DNA of 56,614 nucleotides, taken from positions 1 through 56,614 of the forward strand of contig CADAOA010000016.1 in NCBI GenBank assembly GCA_902789435.1, read 5' to 3'. Below, in pieces: positions 33,845 to 43,193 of this stretch. Under the pieces are notes generated by a model. The model was not told the DNA's origin, made no database searches, and saw nothing but the letters and a program-made list of their open reading frames with translations. Source of the stretch: an uncultured Bacteroidia bacterium. GTDB taxonomy: Bacteria > Bacteroidota > Bacteroidia > Bacteroidales > UBA932. Every line of letters begins with the position of its first letter. Positions within the stretch are counted from its first letter, which is position 1. Position numbers and translations under genes: made by a program.

Positions 33845-34948
33845 TTATTTTTCTTTTTTCGGGTTGCAAATATACGAAAACAAAGCCATCTTATGCAATA
33901 ATCTTGCCCCGACATTGGCGTCCCACTCGTTTTCTCCCGGAGCCACCTCGCAAAGGTCGAAGCCAACTATATTCCTCTGCGACGCCACCGCCCTGATAAG
34001 ATAAACCGCCTGCTGGAAGCCCAATCCTCCCGGAACCGGAGTTCCCGTATTCGGGCACAGGGACGGATCCAGCCCGTCTATGTCAAAGCTTATGTAAACG
34101 TCTTCCGGCAGGGTTTCAACGATCTCCCGGCAGATTTCCTTCCAGGTCTTTCCTTCCGCCATAGCCTCGGCGATACCGGAATCAGTGAAGGCTGAAATCC
34201 TGCCCTCACGTTTTATGGAGTCGTGCTCATCCACACAGAAATCCCGGATTCCCACCTGAGTAAGATGTCCGATGTTATTGATTTTGGAAAGGATGTTGAA
34301 CATAATTGAAGCATGGGAATGCTCAAAGCCCTCGTACGCTACCCTGAGATCTGCGTGGGCGTCAAACTGCAGGACTCCCAGAGGGCGTCCTTCCGGCAGG
34401 GATGCTGCGGCTGCCTTTACGGCACCGAACGTAACGCTGTGCTCTCCGCCGACAACTCCAGGAATCTTGCCCCGCGAAAGATATCCGGCACAAACCTGTT
34501 CAGTAAGATAATTAACTGCGGCAGAAGCCTGATTGACTTCCTCCTGCAAACCCCTGAGTTCCTTATCCAGATCCCTGCCCTCTGACAGACAGTCGATTAT
34601 CTTTTTTGCCTTTTCCCTGGACTCGGCGTTGACAGCCTTTATGTAATCAAAAACCTTGATTCTCCCCGATCCGTCCTCGAGGTCTATCTCAGCTTCGTCA
34701 GTTCCGATCCTGAATTCAGGGCTGGATGGGAAATGCTCGTCATAAAGGTCTACCTGGATGGAAGCTCCTATTATGGCCTCCGGTCCTTCTGCAGTACCTT
34801 CCGAATACGAAACCGTTGCGTCCCACGGAACGGAAATCAATACCACCGGGCATTCGTCGTTGGAAAACGGCATCCCGAAATACCGGCCGTTGGCAACCCC
34901 TACCCCTGAAGGGTCAAACTCCAAGTTTTCTTTCTCTTCTTTCATCAT
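33845..34948 (-). CDS. Agmatinase/arginase family protein
   Basis: 367 residues. Ureohydrolase fold with the manganese ligands in GGEHSVTFGA, FDAHADLR and SFDIDGLDPS. The substrate may be agmatine (giving putrescine and urea) or a related guanidino compound. A section of about 60 residues (about 85-150, Glu/Lys-rich) is inserted before the first metal motif; it lengthens the protein beyond the usual ~300 residues. It starts four bases inside kdsD (ATGA overlap), so the two are coupled. Confidence 0.88.
   Translation of the reverse strand: MMKEEKENLEFDPSGVGVANGRYFGMPFSNDECPVVLISVPWDATVSYSEGTAEGPEAIIGASIQVDLYDEHFPSSPEFRIGTDEAEIDLEDGSGRIKVFDYIKAVNAESREKAKKIIDCLSEGRDLDKELRGLQEEVNQASAAVNYLTEQVCAGYLSRGKIPGVVGGEHSVTFGAVKAAAASLPEGRPLGVLQFDAHADLRVAYEGFEHSHASIMFNILSKINNIGHLTQVGIRDFCVDEHDSIKREGRISAFTDSGIAEAMAEGKTWKEICREIVETLPEDVYISFDIDGLDPSLCPNTGTPVPGGLGFQQAVYLIRAVASQRNIVGFDLCEVAPGENEWDANVGARLLHKMALFSYICNPKKEK
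33867..33874 (-). promoter_or_regulatory. -7 box of the FKBP gene inside the agmatinase tail
   Basis: On the minus strand TATATTTG. Three of four -33 bases (ATTG) lie 21 bases upstream. The leader to the ATG at 33820 is about 40 bases. Confidence 0.5.
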
Positions 34949-35919
34949 ACTATACCCTCCCTGAGGATGTCGTGAATGTGAACCAGACCGACATAGCGGC
35001 CTTCCTTCATAACCACCACGGAGGTGATCTTGTTCTTCTGCATCATATTGAAGGCGTTGACAGCCATATCGTTGATATCTATCTGCTTAGGATGGCGGCT
35101 CATAATGTCCTTCGCCACGATCTTGTCCCCGACGTGGATTCCCTTTTCCACCATTCGTCTGACGTCTCCGTCGGTGATTATGCCCTGCAGCTCTCCCTTT
35201 CCGTCCAATACCACGGTCGCTCCCAGGCGGTTCTGGGAAATGTTTATTATGGTGTTCTGGATGCTTTCGTTCATTCCCACAACCGGCCTGACGTTAAGGT
35301 CCATAACATCAGACACCCTGAGATACAGCCTCTTTCCAAGGCTTCCTCCCGGATGGTAAAGGGCGAACTGCTCCTGGGAGAATCCCCTCTTCTGAAGAAG
35401 GCATACCGCCAGGGCGTCTCCCATAACCAGCTGGGTCGTAGTGGAAGAGGTCGGAGCCAGATTGTTGGGATCGCTTTCCTTGTCAACCGTGGCCCTGACT
35501 ATGTAATCGGCGTGCTGTGCCAGGAAAGAATCCACGGAAGAAACCATCGCGATGATCTTGTTTCCCATCCTCGCAATCAGAGGAACGAGGACCTTGATTT
35601 CCGGAGTGTTTCCGCTCTTCGAAATGCAAAGTACCACATCGTCCTTCTGGATTATTCCCAGATCACCGTGGATGGCGTCGGCTGCATGCATGAAAATTGC
35701 CGGAGTGCCCGTGGAATTCATCGTGGCCACGATCTTGGTTCCGATAATGGCGCTCTTCCCTATACCGGTGACTATCAGCCTTCCCTTGCTGTAGAAGATC
35801 AGATCCACCACCTCAAGAAACGTCTCGTCTATGTATGAAGTAAGATTTGCCACACTTTCAGCCTCTTGTGTTATAACCTTGCGGGCAAGATCCAGGATTT
35901 TTCCGTCAGATTTTTTCAT
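34945..35919 (-). CDS. kdsD: D-arabinose 5-phosphate isomerase (KpsF/GutQ family)
   Basis: 324 residues. An N-terminal SIS sugar-isomerase domain (about 30-170; VTGIGKSAIIGTKIVATMNSTG, then SKSGNTPEIKVL) and two CBS domains (about 205-320). It makes arabinose 5-phosphate, the precursor of KDO for lipopolysaccharide. The ATG at 35919 is preceded on the minus strand by a TATATTTG -7 box (35963-35970). It is divergent from recQ and coupled to the agmatinase gene by a four-base overlap. Confidence 0.93.
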   Translation of the reverse strand: MKKSDGKILDLARKVITQEAESVANLTSYIDETFLEVVDLIFYSKGRLIVTGIGKSAIIGTKIVATMNSTGTPAIFMHAADAIHGDLGIIQKDDVVLCISKSGNTPEIKVLVPLIARMGNKIIAMVSSVDSFLAQHADYIVRATVDKESDPNNLAPTSSTTTQLVMGDALAVCLLQKRGFSQEQFALYHPGGSLGKRLYLRVSDVMDLNVRPVVGMNESIQNTIINISQNRLGATVVLDGKGELQGIITDGDVRRMVEKGIHVGDKIVAKDIMSRHPKQIDINDMAVNAFNMMQKNKITSVVVMKEGRYVGLVHIHDILREGIV

Positions 35920-35925
35920 AAAAAT

Positions 35926-35970
35926 TTTGACAACTTGGAATTATTGAGTACATTTATACACACAAATATA
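35926..35970. promoter_or_regulatory. Divergent promoters for recQ (+) and kdsD (-)
   Basis: Rightward: TTTG (35926-35929), a 19-base spacer, then TACATTTA (35949-35956; one mismatch to TAnnTTTG). Leftward: TATATTTG (35963-35970, minus). The two -7 boxes are only six bases apart, so RNA polymerase probably cannot fire both at once. Confidence 0.6.
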
Positions 35971-35991
35971 GTGCAAAATTAGGACAACTAA

Positions 35992-38211
35992 ATGAACATA
36001 ACTTCAGAAACCCTTCGCAAACACCTTAAGGAGTTCTTCGGATTCTCCAACTTCAAGGAGCAGCAGGAAGATATCATAAAGCATCTGATACGGGGCAACA
36101 ACGCCTTCGTGCTTATGCCTACCGGTGGCGGCAAAAGCCTTTGCTACCAGCTTCCGGCCTTGCTGATGGAAGGCACGGCGGTGGTCGTATCCCCGCTGAT
36201 CGCCCTTATGAAGAATCAGGTGGACGCCATCAGGGGATTTGTCGCCGAAAAAGAAGGCATCGCCCACTTCCTGAATTCATCCTTGAACAAGGCTCAGGTT
36301 CAAGAGGTTAAGGACGACCTTCTGAAAGGGGTCACCAAACTGCTCTATGTGGCTCCGGAATCGCTGACCAAAGAAGACAACATACAGCTGCTCAGGCAGT
36401 GCAAGATTTCTTTCTACGCTATTGACGAAGCTCACTGTATTTCCGAGTGGGGCCACGACTTCCGCCCTGAATACAGAAGGATACTCCCAATCGTCCAGGA
36501 AATCGGCCAGGCCCCTATCATAGCCCTGACTGCCACCGCAACGCCCAAGGTCCAGAGCGACATCCTGAAAAACCTCGGAATGCCTAACGCCAAGGTCTTC
36601 AAGTCTTCTTTCAACAGGCCGAACCTCTATTACGAAATCCGGCCGAAGGTCAACACGGAAAAGGAAATCATAAAGTTCATACGCCAGAACGAAGGCAAGA
36701 GCGGTATCATCTACTGTCTTTCCAGAAAGAAGGTGGAGGATATGGCAGAACTGCTTAATGTTAACGGTATCAAGGCATTGCCATACCACGCCGGATTGGA
36801 TGCCGCTACCAGGGCCGCCAACCAGGACAAATTCCTGATGGAGGAAGTGGACGTGATCGTGGCCACCATCGCCTTCGGAATGGGAATAGACAAGCCGGAC
36901 GTAAGGTTTGTCATCCACTATAACATCCCGAAGTCCCTGGAGGGCTATTATCAGGAAACCGGACGTGCCGGAAGAGACGGTGGAGAGGGCCAGTGCATTG
37001 CCTTCTACAGTTTCAACGATATCCTCAAGCTGGAAAAGTTCATGCAGAGCAAGCCTGTCGCCGAACAGGAGATAGGAAAACAGCTCCTGACCGAGACCGT
37101 GGCTTATGCCGAGAGCAACCAGTGCCGCCGCAAGACACTCCTTAATTATTTCGGCGAGGTATATCCTGAAGATGACTGCGGAAACTGCGACAACTGCCTG
37201 CACCGCCAACCTCAGTTCGAGGGCAAGGATTATCTGGTAACCCTGTTCCAGCTGATCCGCTCGATGAGGGAGAACTTCAAGGCAGACCATCTGGCAAACA
37301 TACTGGGAGGCGTAACCAACGCGATGATCACCTCCTACAAGCACAACACCAGCCGCTTCTTCGGCATAGACAAGGAAAAGGACGAGAAATTCTGGCTGGC
37401 AGTCATCCGCCAGGCCTGCGTGGACCAGTTCCTCAAGAAAGATATTGAGCAGTACGGCCTGATCTCCTTGACAGACAAGGGAAAGGAGTTCCTTGCAAAA
37501 CCATACTCCGTGATGCTCACCGAAGACCGCCGGTTCGAAGATACCGGAGAAGGAGACGATGTGGACGACGATATGCCTGCCGGCGGAAAGAAAGGCGGCG
37601 GAGGAGGAGACCAGACCCTCCTTTCCATGCTGAAGGACCTGCGCAAATCCATTGGCAAGCGCCTCAATCTCCCTCCTTACGTGATCTTCACCGATCCGTC
37701 CCTGGAAGACATGACGATTTTCTACCCTGTCACCATAAAGGAACTCACCAACTGTTCCGGCGTGGGAATGGGCAAGGCGGAAAAATACGGCAAGGAGTTC
37801 GTTGAACTCATAGCAAAATATGTCGAGGAAAATGAAATCCTCCGGCCGGACGACTTCGACTTCAAGATCCGCTCAACTGAAGACAGCTCCAACATAGGCC
37901 GTTTCATCATCCACAACACGGATATGCACGTTCCCCTGGATGAGATTGCAAGGATGAAAGACCTGGACATGGACGAGCTCCTTACTAAGATCGAGGCCAT
38001 GGTTGCCGCCGGAAACCGCATCAAAATAGACTATTACATCCGTCAGGCGGTGGATGAGGACAAGATAGAGGACATCTACGACTATTTCAAGGAAGAAGCC
38101 GAATCAGACTCCCTCTCCGATGCGATGAAAGCACTTGGTCCTGACTACGAGGAGGAGGAAATCCGTCTTATCCGCATCAAATTCCTCACCGAGGTAGCCA
38201 ACGGCTACTAA
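35992..38211 (+). CDS. recQ: ATP-dependent DNA helicase RecQ
   Basis: 739 residues. RecQ unwinds recombination and repair intermediates in the 3'-5' direction. Walker A is TGGGKS (44-49), the DEAH motif is IDEAHCISEWGHDFRPEY and motif VI is QETGRAGRDG. The zinc-binding RQC domain has CRRKTLLNYFGE and DDCGNCDNC. A Gly/Lys/Asp-rich loop (about 522-540) separates it from an HRDC-like section. The extra C-terminal ~100 residues make it longer than E. coli RecQ, as in many Bacteroidota. It converges on the SLC13 permease gene with 15 bases between stops. Confidence 0.95.
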   Translation: MNITSETLRKHLKEFFGFSNFKEQQEDIIKHLIRGNNAFVLMPTGGGKSLCYQLPALLMEGTAVVVSPLIALMKNQVDAIRGFVAEKEGIAHFLNSSLNKAQVQEVKDDLLKGVTKLLYVAPESLTKEDNIQLLRQCKISFYAIDEAHCISEWGHDFRPEYRRILPIVQEIGQAPIIALTATATPKVQSDILKNLGMPNAKVFKSSFNRPNLYYEIRPKVNTEKEIIKFIRQNEGKSGIIYCLSRKKVEDMAELLNVNGIKALPYHAGLDAATRAANQDKFLMEEVDVIVATIAFGMGIDKPDVRFVIHYNIPKSLEGYYQETGRAGRDGGEGQCIAFYSFNDILKLEKFMQSKPVAEQEIGKQLLTETVAYAESNQCRRKTLLNYFGEVYPEDDCGNCDNCLHRQPQFEGKDYLVTLFQLIRSMRENFKADHLANILGGVTNAMITSYKHNTSRFFGIDKEKDEKFWLAVIRQACVDQFLKKDIEQYGLISLTDKGKEFLAKPYSVMLTEDRRFEDTGEGDDVDDDMPAGGKKGGGGGDQTLLSMLKDLRKSIGKRLNLPPYVIFTDPSLEDMTIFYPVTIKELTNCSGVGMGKAEKYGKEFVELIAKYVEENEILRPDDFDFKIRSTEDSSNIGRFIIHNTDMHVPLDEIARMKDLDMDELLTKIEAMVAAGNRIKIDYYIRQAVDEDKIEDIYDYFKEEAESDSLSDAMKALGPDYEEEEIRLIRIKFLTEVANGY

Positions 38212-38226
38212 GGGAACCCGACAATA

Positions 38227-40023
38227 TTAATTCATTGGGGTCAGTGGACAAAATACACTGACTATGAATATATTTGCTGCAAGGATTATTATATTCATCA
38301 GCACTCCGATCTTTATGAAATCAGAGAAGCGGTAACCTCCCGGCGCATATACCAACATATGCGTAGGAGAGCCTATCGGGGTGGCAAAGCTTGAACTAAC
38401 GGCAATCATCAGGGCTATCATGAACGGATATGGATCGCATCCAATTGCAGTTGCCGCTTGATACATTATCGGGAAGAAAATCGCACCTGCAGCCGTGTTG
38501 CTTATGAATTCCGTTATGAATGTGGCCACCAGGCAGACGGAAGCCATGACAACTATCGGGTTCTTGCCGCATATAGCCAACAGCCCGTTTGCCATTCTCT
38601 CGGCGATTCCCGTCTTCTGAATGGCAAGCCCGATAACCACACTGCCGGCAAAAACCATAAGTACTTCCCAGTTGACAGCCTTCATCGCCTGCTCTGCGTT
38701 ACAGCACCGGAATATGAGCATTGCAAAGGCGGCAAGGAAGGCGCAACTCATAAGCGGAAGCACATTGGTTGCACTGAGCGCCACCATGGCTATCATTATC
38801 AGACCGGAAACCAGAGTCTTCGGACCGATGTTCGCAATCTGCTCCGAATCAAAGAAGCGAAGCTGCCTGGAAAGTTTGGCAGCCCTAAGGTCCGCCTTCG
38901 GGGAACATTCTAACAAAAGCGTATCACCGGCATTGAGGACAACATCCCTAGGAGACTCCGCGATTCTCTCCCCCTTCCTTGAAACCGCAACCAAAGTCAT
39001 GTGATTGTTCTTCTCAAATCCGGAATTATGTATCGTCTTGCCGACAAGGCTGCTGCCGAATGTGATGTAGGCCGTCTGGAGATTACGCTTCTTCCCAGCC
39101 CTGGTTGAAAAGACATGATGGTCCGAAGCTACAAAGGCGTGGCTTTTCTCAAGGTCCAGCAACTGGTCTATCTGACCTGCAAATACCAGACGGTCTCCAC
39201 CCATAAGCATCTCATCAGGCATCACAGGAGAAACCACCTCATGGTCAAACCTTATTATCTCGATCAGAGAACCTCCTTTTATATCTGTCAGAGAAGCCTC
39301 CTGAACACTCTTCCCGATATTCTTATTGTCTGACGGAACCAGGAACTCCACAGTATATTCGGAAGTATCCTCAAAAGCGCTTTCCGGAGCCTTTCTGTCT
39401 GGAAGGAGTTTTCTCAATGCTATTACGGAAAGGATTCCCACCGCAAGACAGAAGAGTCCCGGCACGGTTGGAGCCAACACATTCATTACATGGCCTGTGT
39501 TCTGGGTGTACAGTCCTGATATTATGAGGTTGGGCGGAGTTCCAATCAGGGTGCAAATACCTCCCATCCCTGAAGCATAACTCAGCGGTATCAGAAGCTT
39601 GGAGGGAGAAATCCCCAGTTTCTTGCTCCACATTTTCACTATGTCCACGAAAAGGGCCACAACCGTCGTGTTGCTCAAGAAAGAGCTCAGGCCGGCCACC
39701 GGGAGCATCAGCCTCATGATAGATCCTGAATATTTCTTTGGCTGCCCCAGCAGATTCTTTACGATCCAGTGAAGGACACCGGTGTGCATAAGTCCGGCAA
39801 CCACCACAAACAGCACGCCGACAACAACCGTGGAAGAAGAACTGAAGCCGGAAAAAGCTTCCTGCTCCGTAAGCACTCCACTGATCAGCAGAATACCCAT
39901 CGCCGAAACAAAAACCAGATCCGCCCTGAGTTTGGTAAACAGCAGCACGGTAAACACAGCTAGTACTGTAGCTATCGTTATCCATGCATACAAATTGAAT
40001 CCTAAAAATACTATGTGGTCCAT
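38227..40023 (-). CDS. SLC13/DASS family permease with TrkA-C domains
   Basis: 598 residues. An N-terminal group of hydrophobic helices (about 8-205) and a C-terminal group (about 405-595) flank a soluble middle (about 215-395) holding two RCK_C/TrkA-C-type regulatory domains (EVVSPVMPDEMLMGGDRLVF, then ESPRDVVLNAGDTLLLEC). Members carry sulfate, phosphate or dicarboxylates with sodium; the substrate cannot be chosen here. It starts one base after miaA and is the last gene of a four-gene leftward series. Confidence 0.9.
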   Translation of the reverse strand: MDHIVFLGFNLYAWITIATVLAVFTVLLFTKLRADLVFVSAMGILLISGVLTEQEAFSGFSSSSTVVVGVLFVVVAGLMHTGVLHWIVKNLLGQPKKYSGSIMRLMLPVAGLSSFLSNTTVVALFVDIVKMWSKKLGISPSKLLIPLSYASGMGGICTLIGTPPNLIISGLYTQNTGHVMNVLAPTVPGLFCLAVGILSVIALRKLLPDRKAPESAFEDTSEYTVEFLVPSDNKNIGKSVQEASLTDIKGGSLIEIIRFDHEVVSPVMPDEMLMGGDRLVFAGQIDQLLDLEKSHAFVASDHHVFSTRAGKKRNLQTAYITFGSSLVGKTIHNSGFEKNNHMTLVAVSRKGERIAESPRDVVLNAGDTLLLECSPKADLRAAKLSRQLRFFDSEQIANIGPKTLVSGLIMIAMVALSATNVLPLMSCAFLAAFAMLIFRCCNAEQAMKAVNWEVLMVFAGSVVIGLAIQKTGIAERMANGLLAICGKNPIVVMASVCLVATFITEFISNTAAGAIFFPIMYQAATAIGCDPYPFMIALMIAVSSSFATPIGSPTHMLVYAPGGYRFSDFIKIGVLMNIIILAANIFIVSVFCPLTPMN

Positions 40024-40024
40024 A

Positions 40025-40909
40025 TCAAAGGGTTTTCCAGATTATGTTTTTGTCCCGTCCCCAATAGGACATCTGCCTCTTAGCATAATGACGGGTATTG
40101 GTCTTTATCTTTTCAATCGCATCGGCCCTGGAAATCTTTCCATCCAGATAATCGAAAAGCTCTCTATAGCCAACTGTCCTCAAAGGAGGGATATGCAGAA
40201 GATCGGGGGAGAAAACCCCGTCCTTGTATCGGAAGCGGTCCAGGGATTTCACTTCTTCCAGAAGCCCGTCATCCATCATTTTGTCAACACGGGAATTGAT
40301 GCGTCCATAGAGTCTTTCGCGGTCCATGGCAAGTCCTATCTTCTCTATCTGGAACGGGCGTGGCTTGGATGGTTCCGTCTTCCACTCGGAGAATTTCCTT
40401 CCCGTCTGAAGCGTAACTTCCAAAGCACGGATCATTCTCTGGGGATTGGCTATGTCGATTGTGCCGTAAGACTCGGGATCAAGCTGCTTCAACTGATATC
40501 GCAGAGATTCGATTCCTTCTTCCTTCAGCCTTTGGTTCAGGCTGTTGCGCAGGTCCATATCCGGCTCCGGGAAAGCATCCAGCCCGTTGCAGACCGCATC
40601 TATGTAAAGGCCGCTGCCCCCACACATTATCAGCCTGTCGTGAGTCTTGAAAAGTTCTTCGAGAAGATTCAGGGCATCTATCTCGTACTGCCCTGCCGCA
40701 TAGTGCTCGGTAATGGATTTTGTCTGTATGAAGTAATGCTTGACCTCGACCAGCTGCTGCCTGGAAGGAACTGCGGTGCCGACTGTCATCTCCCGGAATA
40801 TCTGGCGGGAGTCACAGTTGATGATTGGGGAACCTATTTGCTTTGCAAGGCCTATGGCATAGTCGGTCTTGCCCACAGCAGTCGGGCCGAGTATTATAGT
40901 GAGTTTCAT
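40025..40909 (-). CDS. miaA: tRNA dimethylallyltransferase
   Basis: 294 residues. It adds dimethylallyl to adenosine 37 of tRNAs that read U-starting codons. The P-loop is GPTAVGKTD (8-16), followed by the family's INCDSRQIFREM and the VGTAVPSRQQLVEVKHY region, then GGSGLYIDAVCNG. The C-terminal part is slightly short for the family but complete. It overlaps the upstream gene by one base. Confidence 0.95.
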   Translation of the reverse strand: MKLTIILGPTAVGKTDYAIGLAKQIGSPIINCDSRQIFREMTVGTAVPSRQQLVEVKHYFIQTKSITEHYAAGQYEIDALNLLEELFKTHDRLIMCGGSGLYIDAVCNGLDAFPEPDMDLRNSLNQRLKEEGIESLRYQLKQLDPESYGTIDIANPQRMIRALEVTLQTGRKFSEWKTEPSKPRPFQIEKIGLAMDRERLYGRINSRVDKMMDDGLLEEVKSLDRFRYKDGVFSPDLLHIPPLRTVGYRELFDYLDGKISRADAIEKIKTNTRHYAKRQMSYWGRDKNIIWKTL

Positions 40910-41394
40910 TAATCTTCAGAAGCCCCGTCGTCAACATCGTCTTCCCCGATCTCTTCGCCAAGTTCCGGAGTGAGATTGTCCAGGGTGTCAAACTTGCTTT
41001 CAAACTGCCCAGGAATCCTCCCCTTTTCGGCAACCAGCCGCGGATAAGAAACGTGTGACAGGTATTCCACCTCAGAAACGAAGGTCAGCACCATATACTT
41101 GTTCTTTGAAACATCGAACACGTAATGAAGGGTGCTGGCGCCCGATGCCAGGGTCTTGGCAAGGCTGACTCCGTCTATGGTTCCGCTGCCCAGGTCAAAA
41201 AGCCCGTACATGGCCTTCAGCTTGCCTGCTCCGTCATAAGCCCTGAAGGCTATCATCTGGTCAGGAGCAAAATCCAGGTCGTTGACAAGGAACTTGTTAA
41301 GGGCAAAAAGGGTCATATCGTCCTTGAGTTCATACTCGCGGAAAAACACCTTGTTGGAAGGGAAGGTAACCTTGTATCTTAAAATCGTTGGCAT
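40909..41394 (-). CDS. Plasmid pRiA4b ORF-3-like family protein
   Basis: 161 residues. It is a compact alpha/beta protein with an acidic C-terminal tail (about 143-161, mostly Asp/Glu). The opening (RYKVTFPSNKVFFREYELKD, then MTLFALNKFLVNDLDF) and the LHYVFDVSKNKYMVLTF stretch match the pRiA4b ORF-3/TnpR-passenger family as I remember it; the function of this family is unknown. Despite the name there is no sign of a mobile element here, and the gene sits between acyl-CoA reductase and miaA as a stable part of the operon. Confidence 0.75.
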   Translation of the reverse strand: MPTILRYKVTFPSNKVFFREYELKDDMTLFALNKFLVNDLDFAPDQMIAFRAYDGAGKLKAMYGLFDLGSGTIDGVSLAKTLASGASTLHYVFDVSKNKYMVLTFVSEVEYLSHVSYPRLVAEKGRIPGQFESKFDTLDNLTPELGEEIGEDDVDDGASED

Positions 41395-41399
41395 AACCG

Positions 41400-42434
41400 T
41401 TATTTTTTTAGAATGGACCAGACTGTGTTTATCCCGTCCATCCAGTCATCCGTATCGGGAGACTGCGCCATACCAAAGTTAGTATATTTTTTCTGTATTT
41501 CATCGCGATGAAGGCTACAGAAAGAGTCTATTTCATCACTGTTGCCATAAAAAGCGTAACGGACACATCCGAGAGGAGGGAAAGGACTCTCCGATTTTTC
41601 CATCACGAAAAAGCCTCCGTCTATGAAAGGCAGACCTTCCATAATGTCTATTGCCCTCTGCCTGAGGTATCCGTTGCGGTAAGGGGCAATGCCTTCCAGA
41701 CGTTCTTTCATACAAGCGGAAGCAGCCACTATGCGGCCGATGTCAAAACCTTTGGGAATTAACAGGTAAGAAACACTCCGGCATCCCATCCCGCAATACA
41801 GGAACATATCTTCCGCCAGACGGGCAAGATCTTCGTCAGATTCTCCCCCGTCCAGGACCCCAAGGCTGAAACGGGATCCCCTTGCCAGCATTGGAACGCC
41901 GGGGAACTCTTCCTTAAGCATGGCCTTTGTGGAATCCGCTCCGGCGAAAAGGAGAAAGTCAAGCTTCCCGGCATTATCGCGGAGGAAAGCCCGGTCTTCA
42001 AAAGAGATTCTTGAAGCCAGATATGGAGAGATCTTCTCCAGCTGTTCCACAATGGCAGGTATCAGGAAACGGTCCTTGGAAGACAACTTTACACTGGAGC
42101 GGGCTCCTGTCGAAAGAGTGCAAAGAAGGTCGTGGAAGCCCACGGCAGGGATGTTTCCGGCCATAATGATACCCACGGTCTTTCCCTCCATCTGTTTCCT
42201 GTAAAGGTTTTTATCTTCTCCGTTACTGTCTGAATATGAAAGAAGCCTTTCAAGAGCATCTTCAGAAAGGTATTTCTCAGCGATCCTCCTGAAAGCGGTT
42301 TCCATCATGAACGGGGTAAAGAAAGGATTGTCGGCAGATGCCTTGGCAAAAGCCTCCGCAAAGTTTTCCGGAGATTTCAGCATCTTGTCGCCGAGACAAC
42401 TTAAACTTCTTATGAATTCCTTTCTTTCGAACAT
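41400..42434 (-). CDS. Acyl-CoA reductase (LuxC-like)
   Basis: 344 residues resembling the acyl-CoA reductase family (aldehyde dehydrogenase fold). The catalytic Cys lies in FLYCGMGCRSVSYLLIPKGF. An N-terminal GIIMAGNIPAVGFHD matches the cofactor-binding segment. It would reduce an acyl-CoA to an aldehyde with NAD(P)H, but the substrate is unknown. It is the first gene of a leftward series with the pRiA4b-like gene, miaA and the SLC13 permease. A TAAATTTG box at 42439-42446 (minus) is only five bases before the ATG, so the true start may be further in. Confidence 0.8.
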   Translation of the reverse strand: MFERKEFIRSLSCLGDKMLKSPENFAEAFAKASADNPFFTPFMMETAFRRIAEKYLSEDALERLLSYSDSNGEDKNLYRKQMEGKTVGIIMAGNIPAVGFHDLLCTLSTGARSSVKLSSKDRFLIPAIVEQLEKISPYLASRISFEDRAFLRDNAGKLDFLLFAGADSTKAMLKEEFPGVPMLARGSRFSLGVLDGGESDEDLARLAEDMFLYCGMGCRSVSYLLIPKGFDIGRIVAASACMKERLEGIAPYRNGYLRQRAIDIMEGLPFIDGGFFVMEKSESPFPPLGCVRYAFYGNSDEIDSFCSLHRDEIQKKYTNFGMAQSPDTDDWMDGINTVWSILKK

Positions 42435-42471
42435 ATTGCAAATTTACCAAAAAGGGCCTACCTTTACAACA

Positions 42472-43095
42472 ATGGAAAAAGGCAATCCAAAACAGGCTTT
42501 AAGCCCAGACGAATACCTGAGCATAAAAGCATCTTCAGAGGGGCTGTACAAAGACAACGGCAGCCGTTTCCTGTCTTTAGCCTATCCGTGCAAAAGCGCC
42601 GAGCAGGCGGAGGATATAGTCAAGACATTCCGCAAGGAGCACTATGACGCCACCCATCACTGCTATGCCTACCGCATCGGCCTGAAGGGCGAGCCCTGGA
42701 GAGCCAACGACGACGGAGAACCCTCCGGGACCGCAGGAAGACCGATCCTGGGAGAAATCCTGTCCAGAAATCTCAGCGATATCCTTGTGGTGGTTGTCCG
42801 CTGGTTCGGCGGAGTGAAACTCGGCGTGCCGGGTCTCATCCGCGCCTACAAGGCCGCAACCCAGCAAGCCCTGGATGGCGCGACAATCATAACAAAAACC
42901 GCCACCACCCCACTTAAAGTCACCTTCTCTTACGCCCAGACAGACAAGGTCCTCAAGGAACTCAGGAAAAGGAACATAGAAGACTCCGACAAGAAGTTCG
43001 AGGAAGAATGTTCCCTTACGGCCCACGTTCCTCTTAGCCTTATGGAAGGACTGAAAGATGCACTGCTGAAAATAGACAATGTGCGTCTGCTTTAA
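42472..43095 (+). CDS. yigZ: YigZ/IMPACT family protein
   Basis: 207 residues. Two small alpha/beta domains: the N-terminal IMPACT domain (about 10-130) with the signature NDDGEPSGTAGRPI (about 83-96) and VVVRWFGGVKLG, and a C-terminal DUF1949-like domain (about 140-205). YigZ proteins are linked to translation control or proteolysis, but the exact bacterial role is unclear. The ATG at 42472 is in the correct place for the family; the upstream frame lies in the divergent gene. Confidence 0.92.
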   Translation: MEKGNPKQALSPDEYLSIKASSEGLYKDNGSRFLSLAYPCKSAEQAEDIVKTFRKEHYDATHHCYAYRIGLKGEPWRANDDGEPSGTAGRPILGEILSRNLSDILVVVVRWFGGVKLGVPGLIRAYKAATQQALDGATIITKTATTPLKVTFSYAQTDKVLKELRKRNIEDSDKKFEEECSLTAHVPLSLMEGLKDALLKIDNVRLL

Positions 43096-43143
43096 ATTTT
43101 TGAAGATTTACGGTTAAAAACGCTTAAAATCCGAAACAATTTA

Positions 43144-43151
43144 TATCTTTG
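43144..43151 (+). promoter_or_regulatory. Likely -7 box of the serC operon
   Basis: TATCTTTG fits TAnnTTTG; the -33 side is unclear. The leader to serC is about 36 bases. Confidence 0.5.
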
Positions 43152-43193
43152 GAGATTGATAACAATAATGAACTATTAACAATAAAATACATC

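Noticed and set aside
40909..41394. A transposon passenger gene, from the pRiA4b ORF-3 / TnpR family name
   Set aside because: There is no transposase, inverted repeat or target duplication nearby and the gene is tightly packed in an operon with miaA.
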